Shown: positions 1-8,037 of the stretch, piece by piece
How the letters are laid out: each line of letters begins with the position of its first letter
Numbering within the stretch: position 1 is the stretch's first letter
Assembly (NCBI RefSeq): GCF_042675745.1
Contig: NZ_JBHTJM010000009.1
Coordinates: 248,001 to 312,000 of the forward strand
Direction of reading: 5' to 3'
From: Pseudofulvibacter geojedonensis
GTDB lineage: Bacteria; Bacteroidota; Bacteroidia; Flavobacteriales; Flavobacteriaceae
Length of the DNA stretch: 64,000 nucleotides
Notes under the pieces: generated by a model
What the model was told of the DNA's origin: nothing
The model's input: only the letters and a program-made list of their open reading frames with translations
The model's database searches: none
Made by a program: the position numbers and the translations under genes

Positions 1-690
1 CCATAGTCTTGGAGAAAGTCGTTCAACAACTTGTGGGTCAGCTGGATCTTCAGGATCTTCTTCAAAAATCCTTCTCTCGTCTTCACTAGGAACAAAATTA
101 TCATTTGAATAAATTTCTTCTAATAAATTACCATTCAATAAACTAGCATCATTTGAATAAAACTTCTGAGCTTCATCAAAATCTCCATTATCTCCTGGCG
201 CATATTCATTTAAAAAATAATTTGAACGATGAATTGATAATTTTATTTCTGTTGCTCCATAAATAGAATCTAGCTCATAAGTTCCATTACCATCAGCATC
301 TGTTTCTGTTTTCGTACTGTAATACGGAACAGCTATTACTACTTTTTTTAATCGTGATGTTGGGTCAAAATCAATTCCATAAACATTTAATTTAACTTGA
401 GAAACTATTGTATTGGTAGTATTACCATAAATAGGATCATGATAATAGCCTAATAAATTATATGACAAATTATCTGTTTGAACTGGAAATGGAATCGTAT
501 TCCCTTGAGGGGAATGAAAATTAATTTGTTCTGTAGAAACACTTAACATAGACTGATCTACTTGTAATCCACCTTCAAAATTAGTTTGATCTAAAATATC
601 ACTACCAATACCATTAAAATCTTTCTCACAAGAAGTAAAAAAGAATGCAATTACAAGAATTGCACACATTAGATTTTGTATTCTTTTCAT
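1..690 (-). CDS. DUF4270-type lipoprotein, C-terminal part outside window
   Basis: The frame is open from the window edge to an ATG at 690, so 230 N-terminal residues are visible and the C-terminus is missing. The protein starts with a basic and hydrophobic leader ending in FFFTSC, a lipoprotein signal with the acylated cysteine near residue 21. The mature part begins EKDFNGIGSDIL and later has YHDPIYGNTT, as I remember for the DUF4270 family of Bacteroidota outer-surface lipoproteins, whose function is unknown. It lies 8 nt downstream of the GT5-like gene on the same strand, so the two are probably co-transcribed. The family name is recalled, not searched. Confidence 0.75.
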   Translation of the reverse strand, partial: MKRIQNLMCAILVIAFFFTSCEKDFNGIGSDILDQTNFEGGLQVDQSMLSVSTEQINFHSPQGNTIPFPVQTDNLSYNLLGYYHDPIYGNTTNTIVSQVKLNVYGIDFDPTSRLKKVVIAVPYYSTKTETDADGNGTYELDSIYGATEIKLSIHRSNYFLNEYAPGDNGDFDEAQKFYSNDASLLNGNLLEEIYSNDNFVPSEDERRIFEEDPEDPADPQVVERLSPRLW

Positions 691-698
691 GTTTTTTC

Positions 699-1508
699 TT
701 ATTCAGCCATTAAGGTATTATAGAATTCTGTATAAGCAGATTCGTACTCATCTGGCGTTTTAAAATCTAAAGTAGGTTTTTCAGAACTTTCAATGTATGT
801 TGTTAACTCAGAATTAACATCTGATGAGCCTATAATTACACCATCTGAATGATCTATTGCTTGTTTCATGAAGTTATTGTAAGTAGGCTCTTTTAAATCT
901 TTTATTATTTCTTTATCAATCTCATCAAAAGCAATCTTATCAATCAAATTCATATTTAAAGCTCCATCAAAACCACTAGAATATACAGATGTAACCACTT
1001 TACTGTCTGTAAATAAAGGCTCATCTTTAAAGTACTCTTTTAAATATAAAGGCAATAAAGAAGCCATCCACCCGTGGACATGAATAACATCTGGCGCCCA
1101 ATTTAATTTCTTTACTGTTTCAATAACACCTTTAGCAAAAAAGATTGCCCTCTCATCATTATCAGCAAAAAGTTCTCCGTCTTCATCTGTAAAAGTCGCT
1201 TTTCTCTTAAAATACTCCTCATTATCAATAAAATAAACTTGCATTCTTTCTTTTGGGATAGAAGCCACCTTAATAATTAAAGGCATATCTAAATCATTAA
1301 TTACAAGGTTCATTCCGGACAATCTAATTACCTCATGTAGTTGATGCCTTCTTTCGTTTATATTACCAAATCTAGGCATGAATATCCTTGTTTGTCCTCC
1401 AACAGCATTAACCATTTTAGCCGCTTGAAACGAATTAGACGAAATCTCTGTTTCTGGTAAATATGGAACTACTTCTGACGAAACGTACAAAACCCTTTTA
1501 TCTTTCAT
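699..1508 (-). CDS. glycogen/starch synthase N-terminal (GT5) domain protein, short form
   Basis: The 269 residues match the N-terminal half of glycogen synthase: a start of the type RVLYVSSEVVPY, an early AAKMVNAVGGQ stretch and an HVHGWMASLLPLYLK stretch, equivalent to the HDWH region of GlgA. The C-terminal GT-B half with the usual KTGGL-type nucleotide-sugar site is absent, and the family's usual length is about 470-500 residues. Short copies like this are common next to panC in Flavobacteriaceae, so this is probably a stable form and not a broken gene. Catalysis is doubtful, and a binding or regulatory role is possible. It is divergent from panC and precedes the DUF4270 lipoprotein. Confidence 0.7.
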   Translation of the reverse strand: MKDKRVLYVSSEVVPYLPETEISSNSFQAAKMVNAVGGQTRIFMPRFGNINERRHQLHEVIRLSGMNLVINDLDMPLIIKVASIPKERMQVYFIDNEEYFKRKATFTDEDGELFADNDERAIFFAKGVIETVKKLNWAPDVIHVHGWMASLLPLYLKEYFKDEPLFTDSKVVTSVYSSGFDGALNMNLIDKIAFDEIDKEIIKDLKEPTYNNFMKQAIDHSDGVIIGSSDVNSELTTYIESSEKPTLDFKTPDEYESAYTEFYNTLMAE

Positions 1509-1579
1509 GTGTATATTTTTAGAGTCACTAATGCTACAAAAAGCAACTTATCTATATATTACTTTAGTTTAAAACTTTG

Positions 1580-1587
1580 CAAAATTA
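1580..1587 (-). promoter_or_regulatory. candidate -7 element for the GT5-like/DUF4270 operon
   Basis: On the minus strand this reads TAATTTTG, a full match to the Bacteroidota TAnnTTTG element, 72 nt before the ATG at 1508. No clear TTG -33 element was seen. Confidence 0.4.
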
Positions 1588-1617
1588 CAAAAATTATGCA
1601 GATTAACAGTAATGTAT

Positions 1618-1625
1618 TAAGTTTG
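1618..1625 (+). promoter_or_regulatory. candidate -7 element for panC
   Basis: TAAGTTTG matches TAnnTTTG and ends 22 nt before the panC ATG. A good -33 TTG is missing, so this is tentative. Confidence 0.4.
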
Positions 1626-1647
1626 CCACTCGTTAATTTTTTGTAAA

Positions 1648-2496
1648 ATGACTGTTTTTAATACAAAAAAAGAGGTTGAAACCTTAGTCACCTCCCATAA
1701 AGCAACCAAAAAAACAATTGGTTTTGTTCCAACGATGGGAGCTCTACATAAAGGGCATTTATCTTTAATACAGAATGCTTTTGATGAAAACGACATTGTT
1801 TTTGTAAGCATTTTTGTCAACCCCACTCAGTTTGACAATAATGCTGATTTAGACAAATACCCAAGAACTTTAGATGCCGATGTAAAACTTATAGAAAGTA
1901 TTAGTGATGATATTATAGTTTTTGCTCCTTCTGCTAACGAAATTTACGAACAAGAAATTACTTCTAAAGAGTATAAATTTGACGGTTTAGAATTCGAAAT
2001 GGAGGGTAAACACAGAAAAGGTCATTTTAATGGTGTAGGCACAATTTTAGAAATCTTATTTAAATTGGTACTACCCAACAAAGCTTATTTTGGAGAAAAA
2101 GATTTTCAACAACTCCAAATTGTAAAAAAACTTACCCAAAAACTAAAATTAGATTTAGATATAGTAGGTTGTGATATCTATAGAGAAGATTCTGGTTTAG
2201 CAATGAGTTCAAGAAACGAGCGATTAAGTTTACTTGCAAGAAAAGAAGCTGCTTTTATACATAAAACTTTATTAGCTGCCAAAGAAAAGTTTGGCACAAA
2301 AAGTGCTAAAGAAGTAACAGAATGGGTTACCAAGCAGTTTGCCAAAAATAAAAAATTCAACTTAGAATATGTTGAAATAGCAAATATTGACACCCTTAAA
2401 ACAGTAAAACGCAAGTCAAAAAATAAAAAATACAGAATATTTATTGCTGCGTTTATAGAGAACATAAGATTAATAGACAATATCGCATTAAATTAA
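1648..2496 (+). CDS. panC: pantothenate synthetase (pantoate--beta-alanine ligase)
   Basis: PanC joins pantoate and beta-alanine with ATP to give pantothenate, the coenzyme A precursor, in the cytosol. The 282-residue length is normal. VPTMGALHKGH (residues 27-37, nucleotide-binding HxGH at 34-37), VSIFVNPTQF, FGEKDFQQL and the MSSRNERLS stretch near residue 190 are all intact and typical. It sits 12 nt before panD, which supplies the beta-alanine, so the two form a pantothenate unit. panE, the pantoate-forming reductase, lies elsewhere in the window (28073-28999). Confidence 0.97.
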   Translation: MTVFNTKKEVETLVTSHKATKKTIGFVPTMGALHKGHLSLIQNAFDENDIVFVSIFVNPTQFDNNADLDKYPRTLDADVKLIESISDDIIVFAPSANEIYEQEITSKEYKFDGLEFEMEGKHRKGHFNGVGTILEILFKLVLPNKAYFGEKDFQQLQIVKKLTQKLKLDLDIVGCDIYREDSGLAMSSRNERLSLLARKEAAFIHKTLLAAKEKFGTKSAKEVTEWVTKQFAKNKKFNLEYVEIANIDTLKTVKRKSKNKKYRIFIAAFIENIRLIDNIALN

Positions 2497-2504
2497 TACC
2501 TTTG
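2497..2504 (+). promoter_or_regulatory. internal promoter -7 element before panD
   Basis: TACCTTTG is a perfect TAnnTTTG element placed only 4 nt before the panD ATG. If used, the transcript would start at or inside the start codon region, so it would be nearly leaderless or initiate slightly downstream. It may add to read-through from panC. Confidence 0.4.
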
Positions 2505-2508
2505 CCCC

Positions 2509-2859
2509 ATGTTAGTACACGTAGTAAAATCGAAAATACACCGAGTTAAAGTAACTGGTGCCGATTTAAATTATATAGGAAGCATTACCATTGATGAAAA
2601 TTTAATGGATGCTGCAAACATAGTTCAAGGAGAAAAAGTTCAGATTGTAAATAACAATAATGGTGAGCGCCTTGAAACCTATGCAATCCCTGGACCTCGC
2701 AATTCTGGCGAAATCACTTTAAACGGTGCAGCTGCTAGAAAAGTTGCCCCAGGAGATGTGTTAATTTTAATTACTTATGCCATGATGGATATTGAAGAAG
2801 CTAAAACATTCAAACCTTCTTTAGTATTCCCTAACGAAGAAAACAACCTATTGAAATAG
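2509..2859 (+). CDS. panD: aspartate 1-decarboxylase
   Basis: PanD decarboxylates aspartate to beta-alanine using a pyruvoyl group made by self-cleavage. The 116-residue length fits the proenzyme. The cleavage site Gly24-Ser25 is present in the YIGSITID segment, and the lysine and arginine of the KSKIHRVKVT start and the Asn/Gly-rich ETYAIPGPRNSGEI segment are as expected. It follows panC and is 5 nt before the TTG-started membrane protein gene, consistent with one operon. Confidence 0.97.
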   Translation: MLVHVVKSKIHRVKVTGADLNYIGSITIDENLMDAANIVQGEKVQIVNNNNGERLETYAIPGPRNSGEITLNGAAARKVAPGDVLILITYAMMDIEEAKTFKPSLVFPNEENNLLK

Positions 2860-2864
2860 GATTT

Positions 2865-3857
2865 TTGAACAAAAAAACGATCATAAAAACACTAAAAATT
2901 ATTATACCAATAGCTTTTGGTGTTTTTTTAATTTGGCTTACCTATAACAAAGCAACTCCAAAAGAGAGAACAGATGTTATTAAATACATTAAAAACGCTG
3001 ATTACTTTTGGGTATGTATATCGATATTATTGGGTTTTTTAAGTCATCTATCTAGAGCTTTCCGTTGGAAATACACATTAGAGCCTTTGGGCTACACCCC
3101 ATCTCTAGCTAACAGATTTATGGCTGTTATGATTGCTTATTTTGCTAATTTAGGAATTCCTAGATCTGGCGAAATATTGAGAGCCACCACCTTAACCACT
3201 TATAACAACATTCCATTTGAAAAAGGATTTGGTACTATTATAGCAGAAAGAATAGCAGACCTTATCATGTCTATTATTATAGTTCTGGTTGCTTTAATTT
3301 TTCAATATGAAATGGTATCAGATGTTATTATTTCATTTTCTCAAGCAACGATAGATAAATTAGGTTCTAACCCCATATTACTTATTGGTTCTATACTTAT
3401 AATTACAATTCTTGGCTCTTTAACTTATAAATATCTAAAAAAACCAAATAATAAATTTACATTAAAACTAAAAAGCTTTATTACCGGATTAAAAGATGGT
3501 GTATTTAGCATTTTACACATGAAAAATAAATGGACTTTTATTTTTCATACAGTCTTTATTTGGACTATGTACGTACTCATGTTTTACGTTATCTTTTTTG
3601 CTGTAGATGAAACCAAAAACATATCAATTGGTGCTGGTTTAAGCTCTTTTATTTCAGGATCTTTCACTATTGCAGCAACTAACGGAGGTTTAGGAAGTTT
3701 TCCTTATGTAATAAGAGAAACTTTGTTACTTTTTGGTATTAGTAAAGCCTCTGGTTTAGCCGTTGGATGGATTATATGGTCTTCTCAAACTTTGCTAACT
3801 ATTGTTGCTGGAGCATTATCATTCTTTTTGATACCAATCCTCAATCAAAAAAAATAA
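2865..3857 (+). CDS. lysylphosphatidylglycerol synthase TM-region / flippase-like membrane protein
   Basis: The 330-residue polytopic inner-membrane protein has about eight hydrophobic helices and the features of the UPF0104/AglD-like family: LSHLSRAFRWKY near residue 65, a NLGIPRSGEILRA stretch near 95 and TNGGLGSFPYVIRE near 275. Members are the membrane part of LPG synthases or stand-alone flippase-like proteins, and this one has no aminoacyl-transferase domain. Start: TTG at 2865, five nt after the panD stop; the next in-frame ATG is about 90 residues in and would remove conserved sequence. Substrate unknown. Confidence 0.8.
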   Translation: MNKKTIIKTLKIIIPIAFGVFLIWLTYNKATPKERTDVIKYIKNADYFWVCISILLGFLSHLSRAFRWKYTLEPLGYTPSLANRFMAVMIAYFANLGIPRSGEILRATTLTTYNNIPFEKGFGTIIAERIADLIMSIIIVLVALIFQYEMVSDVIISFSQATIDKLGSNPILLIGSILIITILGSLTYKYLKKPNNKFTLKLKSFITGLKDGVFSILHMKNKWTFIFHTVFIWTMYVLMFYVIFFAVDETKNISIGAGLSSFISGSFTIAATNGGLGSFPYVIRETLLLFGISKASGLAVGWIIWSSQTLLTIVAGALSFFLIPILNQKK

Positions 3858-3929
3858 GTATATTGTACTTCTTAAAAAGCCAATTCAGCTTTTAATAATA
3901 TTAGACTAATTCTTATTTAAAATAATACC

Positions 3930-5075
3930 ATGAAAAAAATTAATTTATTAATTGCTTTTCTTTTAACTAGTATCCTAACTTTTTCACAAGCTTCATTAGC
4001 AGAAATAGACGGACCAGAGGGAAAAGTTCAACTTAAAATACAGTTACCTAGAGATTATGAAGCTAATGCAGACACTATGTACCCTGTTATTGTAGTTCTA
4101 GATGGCGACTATCTTTTTAATCCTATAGCTGGAATTGTAGATTATTACTCGTATTGGGATGAAATGCCTGATGCAATAGTAGTTGGCATTAAGCAATTAG
4201 AAACAAAAGAAAATGATTTCTTATGTGATGATTTAAACGGATTACCAGACGGAACTGGAGCTGCTTTTTTTGAGTTTGTTACTTTAGAACTTTTTAACTT
4301 TTTAGATAATAATTATAGAACAGTTCCTTTCAGAATTATTGCTGGTCATGGTGAATCTGCAAACTTTTTAAATTTTTACTTATTCCAAGAAAAACCATTT
4401 TTTAACGGATACATTTCCTTAAGTCCTAGTTTTACACCAAAAATGGAAGTGAGACTAAAAGAGCAATTAGAAGCTACAGAAAACGATATTTTTTACACTT
4501 TAGCTACCGCAGAAGACGACAGAAAGAAAAGCAAAAACAGTATTGCTTCATTACATGGACAACTAAAGACTATAAGCAACGAGCTGTTTCATTATAACTA
4601 CAATTACTTCCCAAAAAAATCGCATTATGAATTAGTTGCTCATTCCATTCCTAGTGCCATAGAAAATATTTTTGAAAAGTATAAACCCATCAGCAAAAGA
4701 GAATACAAAGAAGAAATTCTAGGGTATGACGAAGGAACAGCCTATGACTATTTAGTTAAGAAATACGAAACCATAGAAACTCTTTATGGTATAGAAAAAC
4801 AAATTAGATTAAATGACTTTAATGCTGCAGAAGCTGCTATTAAGAAAAATGAAGATTGGGAAGCTTTAGAACTTTTAGGAAAATTAGCTAAAAAAGAATA
4901 CCCAGAAACTATGTTAGGGCTTTATTATATCGCTCAGTTTTACGAAAACACAGAAGAGCCAAAAAAGGCAATGAAAGCATACCAAAATGCATTTACTATG
5001 GAACCTATTGGTAGATTAACCAAAGACGACATGTTACATTATGCAGATATGATTAAGGCTGATTTTGGATACTAA
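3930..5075 (+). CDS. secreted esterase-fold (alpha/beta hydrolase) protein with C-terminal helical repeat
   Basis: The 381-residue protein has a signal peptide (residues 1-19, MKKINLLIAF to FSQ). Next comes a putative-esterase (PF00756-like) alpha/beta hydrolase domain to about residue 250: YPVIVVLDGDYLF, then IAGHGESANF at the nucleophile elbow, then SPSF. Residues 280-380 look like TPR-type helices, with MLGLYYIAQFYENTEEPKKAMKAY near the end. The elbow reads G-H-G-E-S instead of G-x-S-x-G, so the usual nucleophile position holds glycine; activity is therefore uncertain (see findings). A stem-loop terminator follows. Substrate unknown. Confidence 0.75.
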   Translation: MKKINLLIAFLLTSILTFSQASLAEIDGPEGKVQLKIQLPRDYEANADTMYPVIVVLDGDYLFNPIAGIVDYYSYWDEMPDAIVVGIKQLETKENDFLCDDLNGLPDGTGAAFFEFVTLELFNFLDNNYRTVPFRIIAGHGESANFLNFYLFQEKPFFNGYISLSPSFTPKMEVRLKEQLEATENDIFYTLATAEDDRKKSKNSIASLHGQLKTISNELFHYNYNYFPKKSHYELVAHSIPSAIENIFEKYKPISKREYKEEILGYDEGTAYDYLVKKYETIETLYGIEKQIRLNDFNAAEAAIKKNEDWEALELLGKLAKKEYPETMLGLYYIAQFYENTEEPKKAMKAYQNAFTMEPIGRLTKDDMLHYADMIKADFGY

Positions 5076-5097
5076 TTTTAAAAACACTTTTATAAAG

Positions 5098-5130
5098 ATA
5101 GGAGGTTAGTTTTACTAACTTCCTATTTTT
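5098..5130 (+). terminator. Rho-independent terminator after the esterase-fold gene
   Basis: Arms 5098-5109 and 5115-5126 form a 12-bp stem with one mismatch and a TTTTA loop, followed by a T run. It separates the esterase gene from radA. Confidence 0.75.
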
Positions 5131-5141
5131 CTTTTGCAACA

Positions 5142-6506
5142 ATGGCGAAAATAAAAACAACATTCTATTGTCAAAACTGTGGAGCTTCTTATGCTAAATG
5201 GCAAGGGCAATGTACTTCATGTAATAACTGGAATACTATTGTAGAAGAGATCATACAAAAAGAAGACAAACAAAGTAAACGACTAGTAGGTTTAGTTAAA
5301 TCTAATAGAGTAGCAAAACCTATAAAAGTTTCTGATATTGAGACTTCAAAAGAACTTCGTTTAAAAACACTTAATAAAGAATTTAACCGAGTTTTGGGTG
5401 GCGGAATTGTTCCAGGTTCTTTAACCCTACTTGGAGGTGAACCAGGTATTGGAAAGTCTACTTTGTTGCTACAAATAGCATTACAATTACCTTTTAAAAC
5501 CTTATATGTTTCTGGAGAAGAAAGTGCCCAGCAAATTAAAATGAGAGCTGCTAGAATTACTCCAAATTCTGAACAATGCTACATTCTTACTGAAACTAAA
5601 ACACAACATATTTTTAAGCAAATTGAAGCAATAGAGCCAGATATTGTAGTTATAGATTCTATACAAACATTGCATACTGATTTTGTTGAATCGTCTGCCG
5701 GAAGTATTTCTCAAATTAGAGAGTGCACCTCAGAATTAATTAAATATGCAAAAGAAACAGCTACACCGGTTATCTTAATAGGTCATATTACTAAAGACGG
5801 AAACATTGCTGGGCCTAAGATTTTAGAGCATATGGTAGATACTGTACTACAGTTTGAAGGAGACAGAAACCACGTTTATAGAATTTTACGCTCACTCAAA
5901 AATCGCTTTGGATCTACCCATGAAATTGGCATTTTTGAAATGTTATCTAACGGACTAAGAGAAGTTGCTAACCCCTCAGAAATATTACTTTCTAAAAACA
6001 CCGAACAATTAAGCGGTAATGCCGTCGCTGTAACCTTAGAGGGAATGCGAGCTTTATTAATTGAAATTCAAGCTTTAGTTAGTACTGCTGTTTACGGTAC
6101 TCCTCAACGTAGTGCTACTGGATATAATGCTAAGCGTCTTAATATGCTTTTAGCTGTTCTTGAAAAAAGAGCTGGTTTTAGACTAGGAGCTAAAGATGTA
6201 TTCTTAAATATTACCGGTGGTATCTCTATAGATGATCCTGCAATAGATTTAGCTGTAGTAGCAGCTATTTTATCAAGCAACGAAGACATTACAATAGAAA
6301 AAGACATATGTTTTGCAGGAGAAGTAGGCCTATCTGGAGAAATAAGACCCGTTAACAAAATAGACCAAAGAATATCTGAAGCAGAAAAATTAGGTTTTAG
6401 CAAAATTATGGTGTCTAAACACAACAAAATAGGACTAAAAAATACTCTAATAGAAATTGTAGGTGTTTCTAAAATAGAGCAAGTGGTAACAGAATTGTTT
6501 GGCTAA
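5142..6506 (+). CDS. radA: DNA repair protein RadA/Sms
   Basis: RadA is a RecA-like ATPase that helps process recombination intermediates. Domain order is canonical in 454 residues: an N-terminal zinc finger with Cys10, Cys13, Cys24 and Cys27; Walker A GGEPGIGKST near 98-107; the KNRFGS motif near residue 253; and a C-terminal Lon-protease-like domain. The start follows the terminator of the previous gene closely. A weak -7-like TTCTTTTG lies 5 nt upstream, but it is not a full match. Confidence 0.97.
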   Translation: MAKIKTTFYCQNCGASYAKWQGQCTSCNNWNTIVEEIIQKEDKQSKRLVGLVKSNRVAKPIKVSDIETSKELRLKTLNKEFNRVLGGGIVPGSLTLLGGEPGIGKSTLLLQIALQLPFKTLYVSGEESAQQIKMRAARITPNSEQCYILTETKTQHIFKQIEAIEPDIVVIDSIQTLHTDFVESSAGSISQIRECTSELIKYAKETATPVILIGHITKDGNIAGPKILEHMVDTVLQFEGDRNHVYRILRSLKNRFGSTHEIGIFEMLSNGLREVANPSEILLSKNTEQLSGNAVAVTLEGMRALLIEIQALVSTAVYGTPQRSATGYNAKRLNMLLAVLEKRAGFRLGAKDVFLNITGGISIDDPAIDLAVVAAILSSNEDITIEKDICFAGEVGLSGEIRPVNKIDQRISEAEKLGFSKIMVSKHNKIGLKNTLIEIVGVSKIEQVVTELFG

Positions 6507-6520
6507 CTGTTAGCTTTTAC
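6502..6520 (+). terminator. weak stem-loop at the radA stop codon
   Basis: GCTAA (6502-6506), loop CTG and TTAGC (6510-6514), then TTTTAC and more T. The stem is only 5 bp and overlaps the stop codon, so this is a weak terminator at best. Confidence 0.35.
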
Positions 6521-6554
6521 TTTTTCTAAAGACTCATTCATAAAAATATATTTT

Positions 6555-6997
6555 ATGAAGCATTTTTTATTTTTATTAGTTGTTGTAAGCTCATTAACTA
6601 GTTACTCACAAAACAAAGACATTTATACCAAAAAAGGATTCGCTATAGAAGGTTATGATGTAGTGAGCTATTTTGATAACAAAGCAGAAAAGGAAACAAG
6701 GAACACCAAACTACTTATAATGATGTAACTTTTTTATTTAGCTCTCAAGAACACCTTAAACAATTTACCGAAGCACCCGAAAAATACCTACCTGAATATG
6801 GAGGGTATTGTGCTTATGGTGTTGCTGCTAAAAACAAAAAGTTTCCTATAAACCCTGAAACTTTTGAAGTAAGAGATAGTAAACTCTACCTTTTTTACAA
6901 CGCTTGGGGAACCAATACCTTAACATCTTGGCAAGAAGAAAACCCTGCTGAACTAATTAAAAAAGGAGACGAGAATTGGAAAAACCAAACTAATTAA
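6555..6997 (+). pseudogene. YHS-domain secreted protein, frameshifted
   Basis: From the ATG at 6555 a signal peptide (MKHFLFLLVVVSSLTSYSQ) and the start of a YHS domain (KKGFAIEGYDVVSYFDNKAEK) are read; the frame then hits TAA at 6726-6728. Adding one A to the A4 run at 6688-6691 restores a full frame to a stop at 6995-6997. It continues TTYNDVTFLFSSQEHLKQF, YGGYCAYGVA, KFPINPETFEVRDSKLYLF and a helical tail, as in YHS-domain proteins of about 147 residues. The element is 443 nt, one short of a multiple of three. Real mutation and sequencing error in a homopolymer are equally possible. It overlaps the tas stop by 4 nt, convergently. Confidence 0.85.
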
Positions 6998-8031
6998 GGA
7001 GCCGGATTAGGTATTATACTGTGAACCTGCTCTATATCTGCCAGTATTTCTGTAGTTAACTCTACATGAATACTCTCTATATTCTCCTTTAACTGAGACA
7101 TTTTAGTAGCACCTATTATATTACTAGTTACAAAAGGCTGCTGGTTTATAAAAGCTAAAGCCAAATGAGTAAGGCTCATGTTGTATTTATCGGCTATTTC
7201 TTTATATTTTCTAATTGCTAAAGTAGATTGTTCACTAGAATAACGCTGATAACGCGGAAACATAGCTACCCTTCCGTCTTTTGGAGGGTTAGGTAGTAAA
7301 TACTTACCTGATAGGGTTCCAAAACCTAATGGAGAGTAAGCTAACAAACCAATGTCTTCTCTCATAGATATTTCAGACATTCCATACTCGTAAGTTCTAT
7401 TTAACAACGAATAAGGGTTTTGAACAGTAATCATTCTTGGCAATCCTTTTTTAGCTTCTTCTAAAAAACGCATGGTACCATAAGGCGTTTCATTAGAAAC
7501 ACCTACCTGTCTAATTTTGCCAGACTTAACTAACTCGTCTAAAACACTTAATACCTGATTAAAATTATCTTCCCATTGTTCTGATGCATCATGAGAGTAA
7601 TTACGCTGACCAAAAATATTTACATTTCTTTCTGGCCAATGCAATTGATATAAATCTACATAATCTGTTTGCAAACGCTTTAAACTATCTTCTAAAGCAG
7701 TAATAAAATTCTGTTTAGAGAAGCTTAAATCTTCTCTAATCCAAGTCATTCCTCTACTTGGGCCAGCAATTTTAGTTGCTAAAACAAGCTCTTCTCTCTT
7801 GCCTGTTTTAGCAAACCAATTGCCTATATATTCTTCTGTTTTACCTTGTGTAGCTGCACTTGGTGGTACTGCATACATTTCTGCAGTATCTATAAAATTA
7901 ACTCCCTTGTCTACAGCATAACTTAATTGTTCATGAGCATCTGCTTCTGAATTTTGATTTCCAAAAGTCATAGTTCCTAAACAAATTTTACTAACCTTAA
8001 TGTCAGTATTTGGTAAAACAGTATATTTCAT
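6994..8031 (-). CDS. tas: Tas-type aldo/keto reductase
   Basis: This 345-residue NADPH-dependent aldo/keto reductase closely matches E. coli Tas as I remember it, throughout: LGTMTFGNQNSEADAHEQL at the start, FIDTAEMYAVPP with catalytic Asp and Tyr, the lysine of ATKIAGPSR, the histidine of YQLHWP, SLLNRTYE, and a C-terminal ending in NPAP. The family is cytosolic, with a poorly defined physiological substrate. It is the last gene of a minus-strand operon, 6 nt after the OmpA lipoprotein gene, and its stop overlaps the convergent YHS pseudogene. Confidence 0.92.
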   Translation of the reverse strand: MKYTVLPNTDIKVSKICLGTMTFGNQNSEADAHEQLSYAVDKGVNFIDTAEMYAVPPSAATQGKTEEYIGNWFAKTGKREELVLATKIAGPSRGMTWIREDLSFSKQNFITALEDSLKRLQTDYVDLYQLHWPERNVNIFGQRNYSHDASEQWEDNFNQVLSVLDELVKSGKIRQVGVSNETPYGTMRFLEEAKKGLPRMITVQNPYSLLNRTYEYGMSEISMREDIGLLAYSPLGFGTLSGKYLLPNPPKDGRVAMFPRYQRYSSEQSTLAIRKYKEIADKYNMSLTHLALAFINQQPFVTSNIIGATKMSQLKENIESIHVELTTEILADIEQVHSIIPNPAP

Positions 8032-8037
8032 AAAGTA

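Noticed and set aside
7291..7309. AGGTA...TACCT pair inside tas as a fourth operator
   Set aside because: The half-sites are separated by 9 nt instead of 4, and it is inside a coding region.
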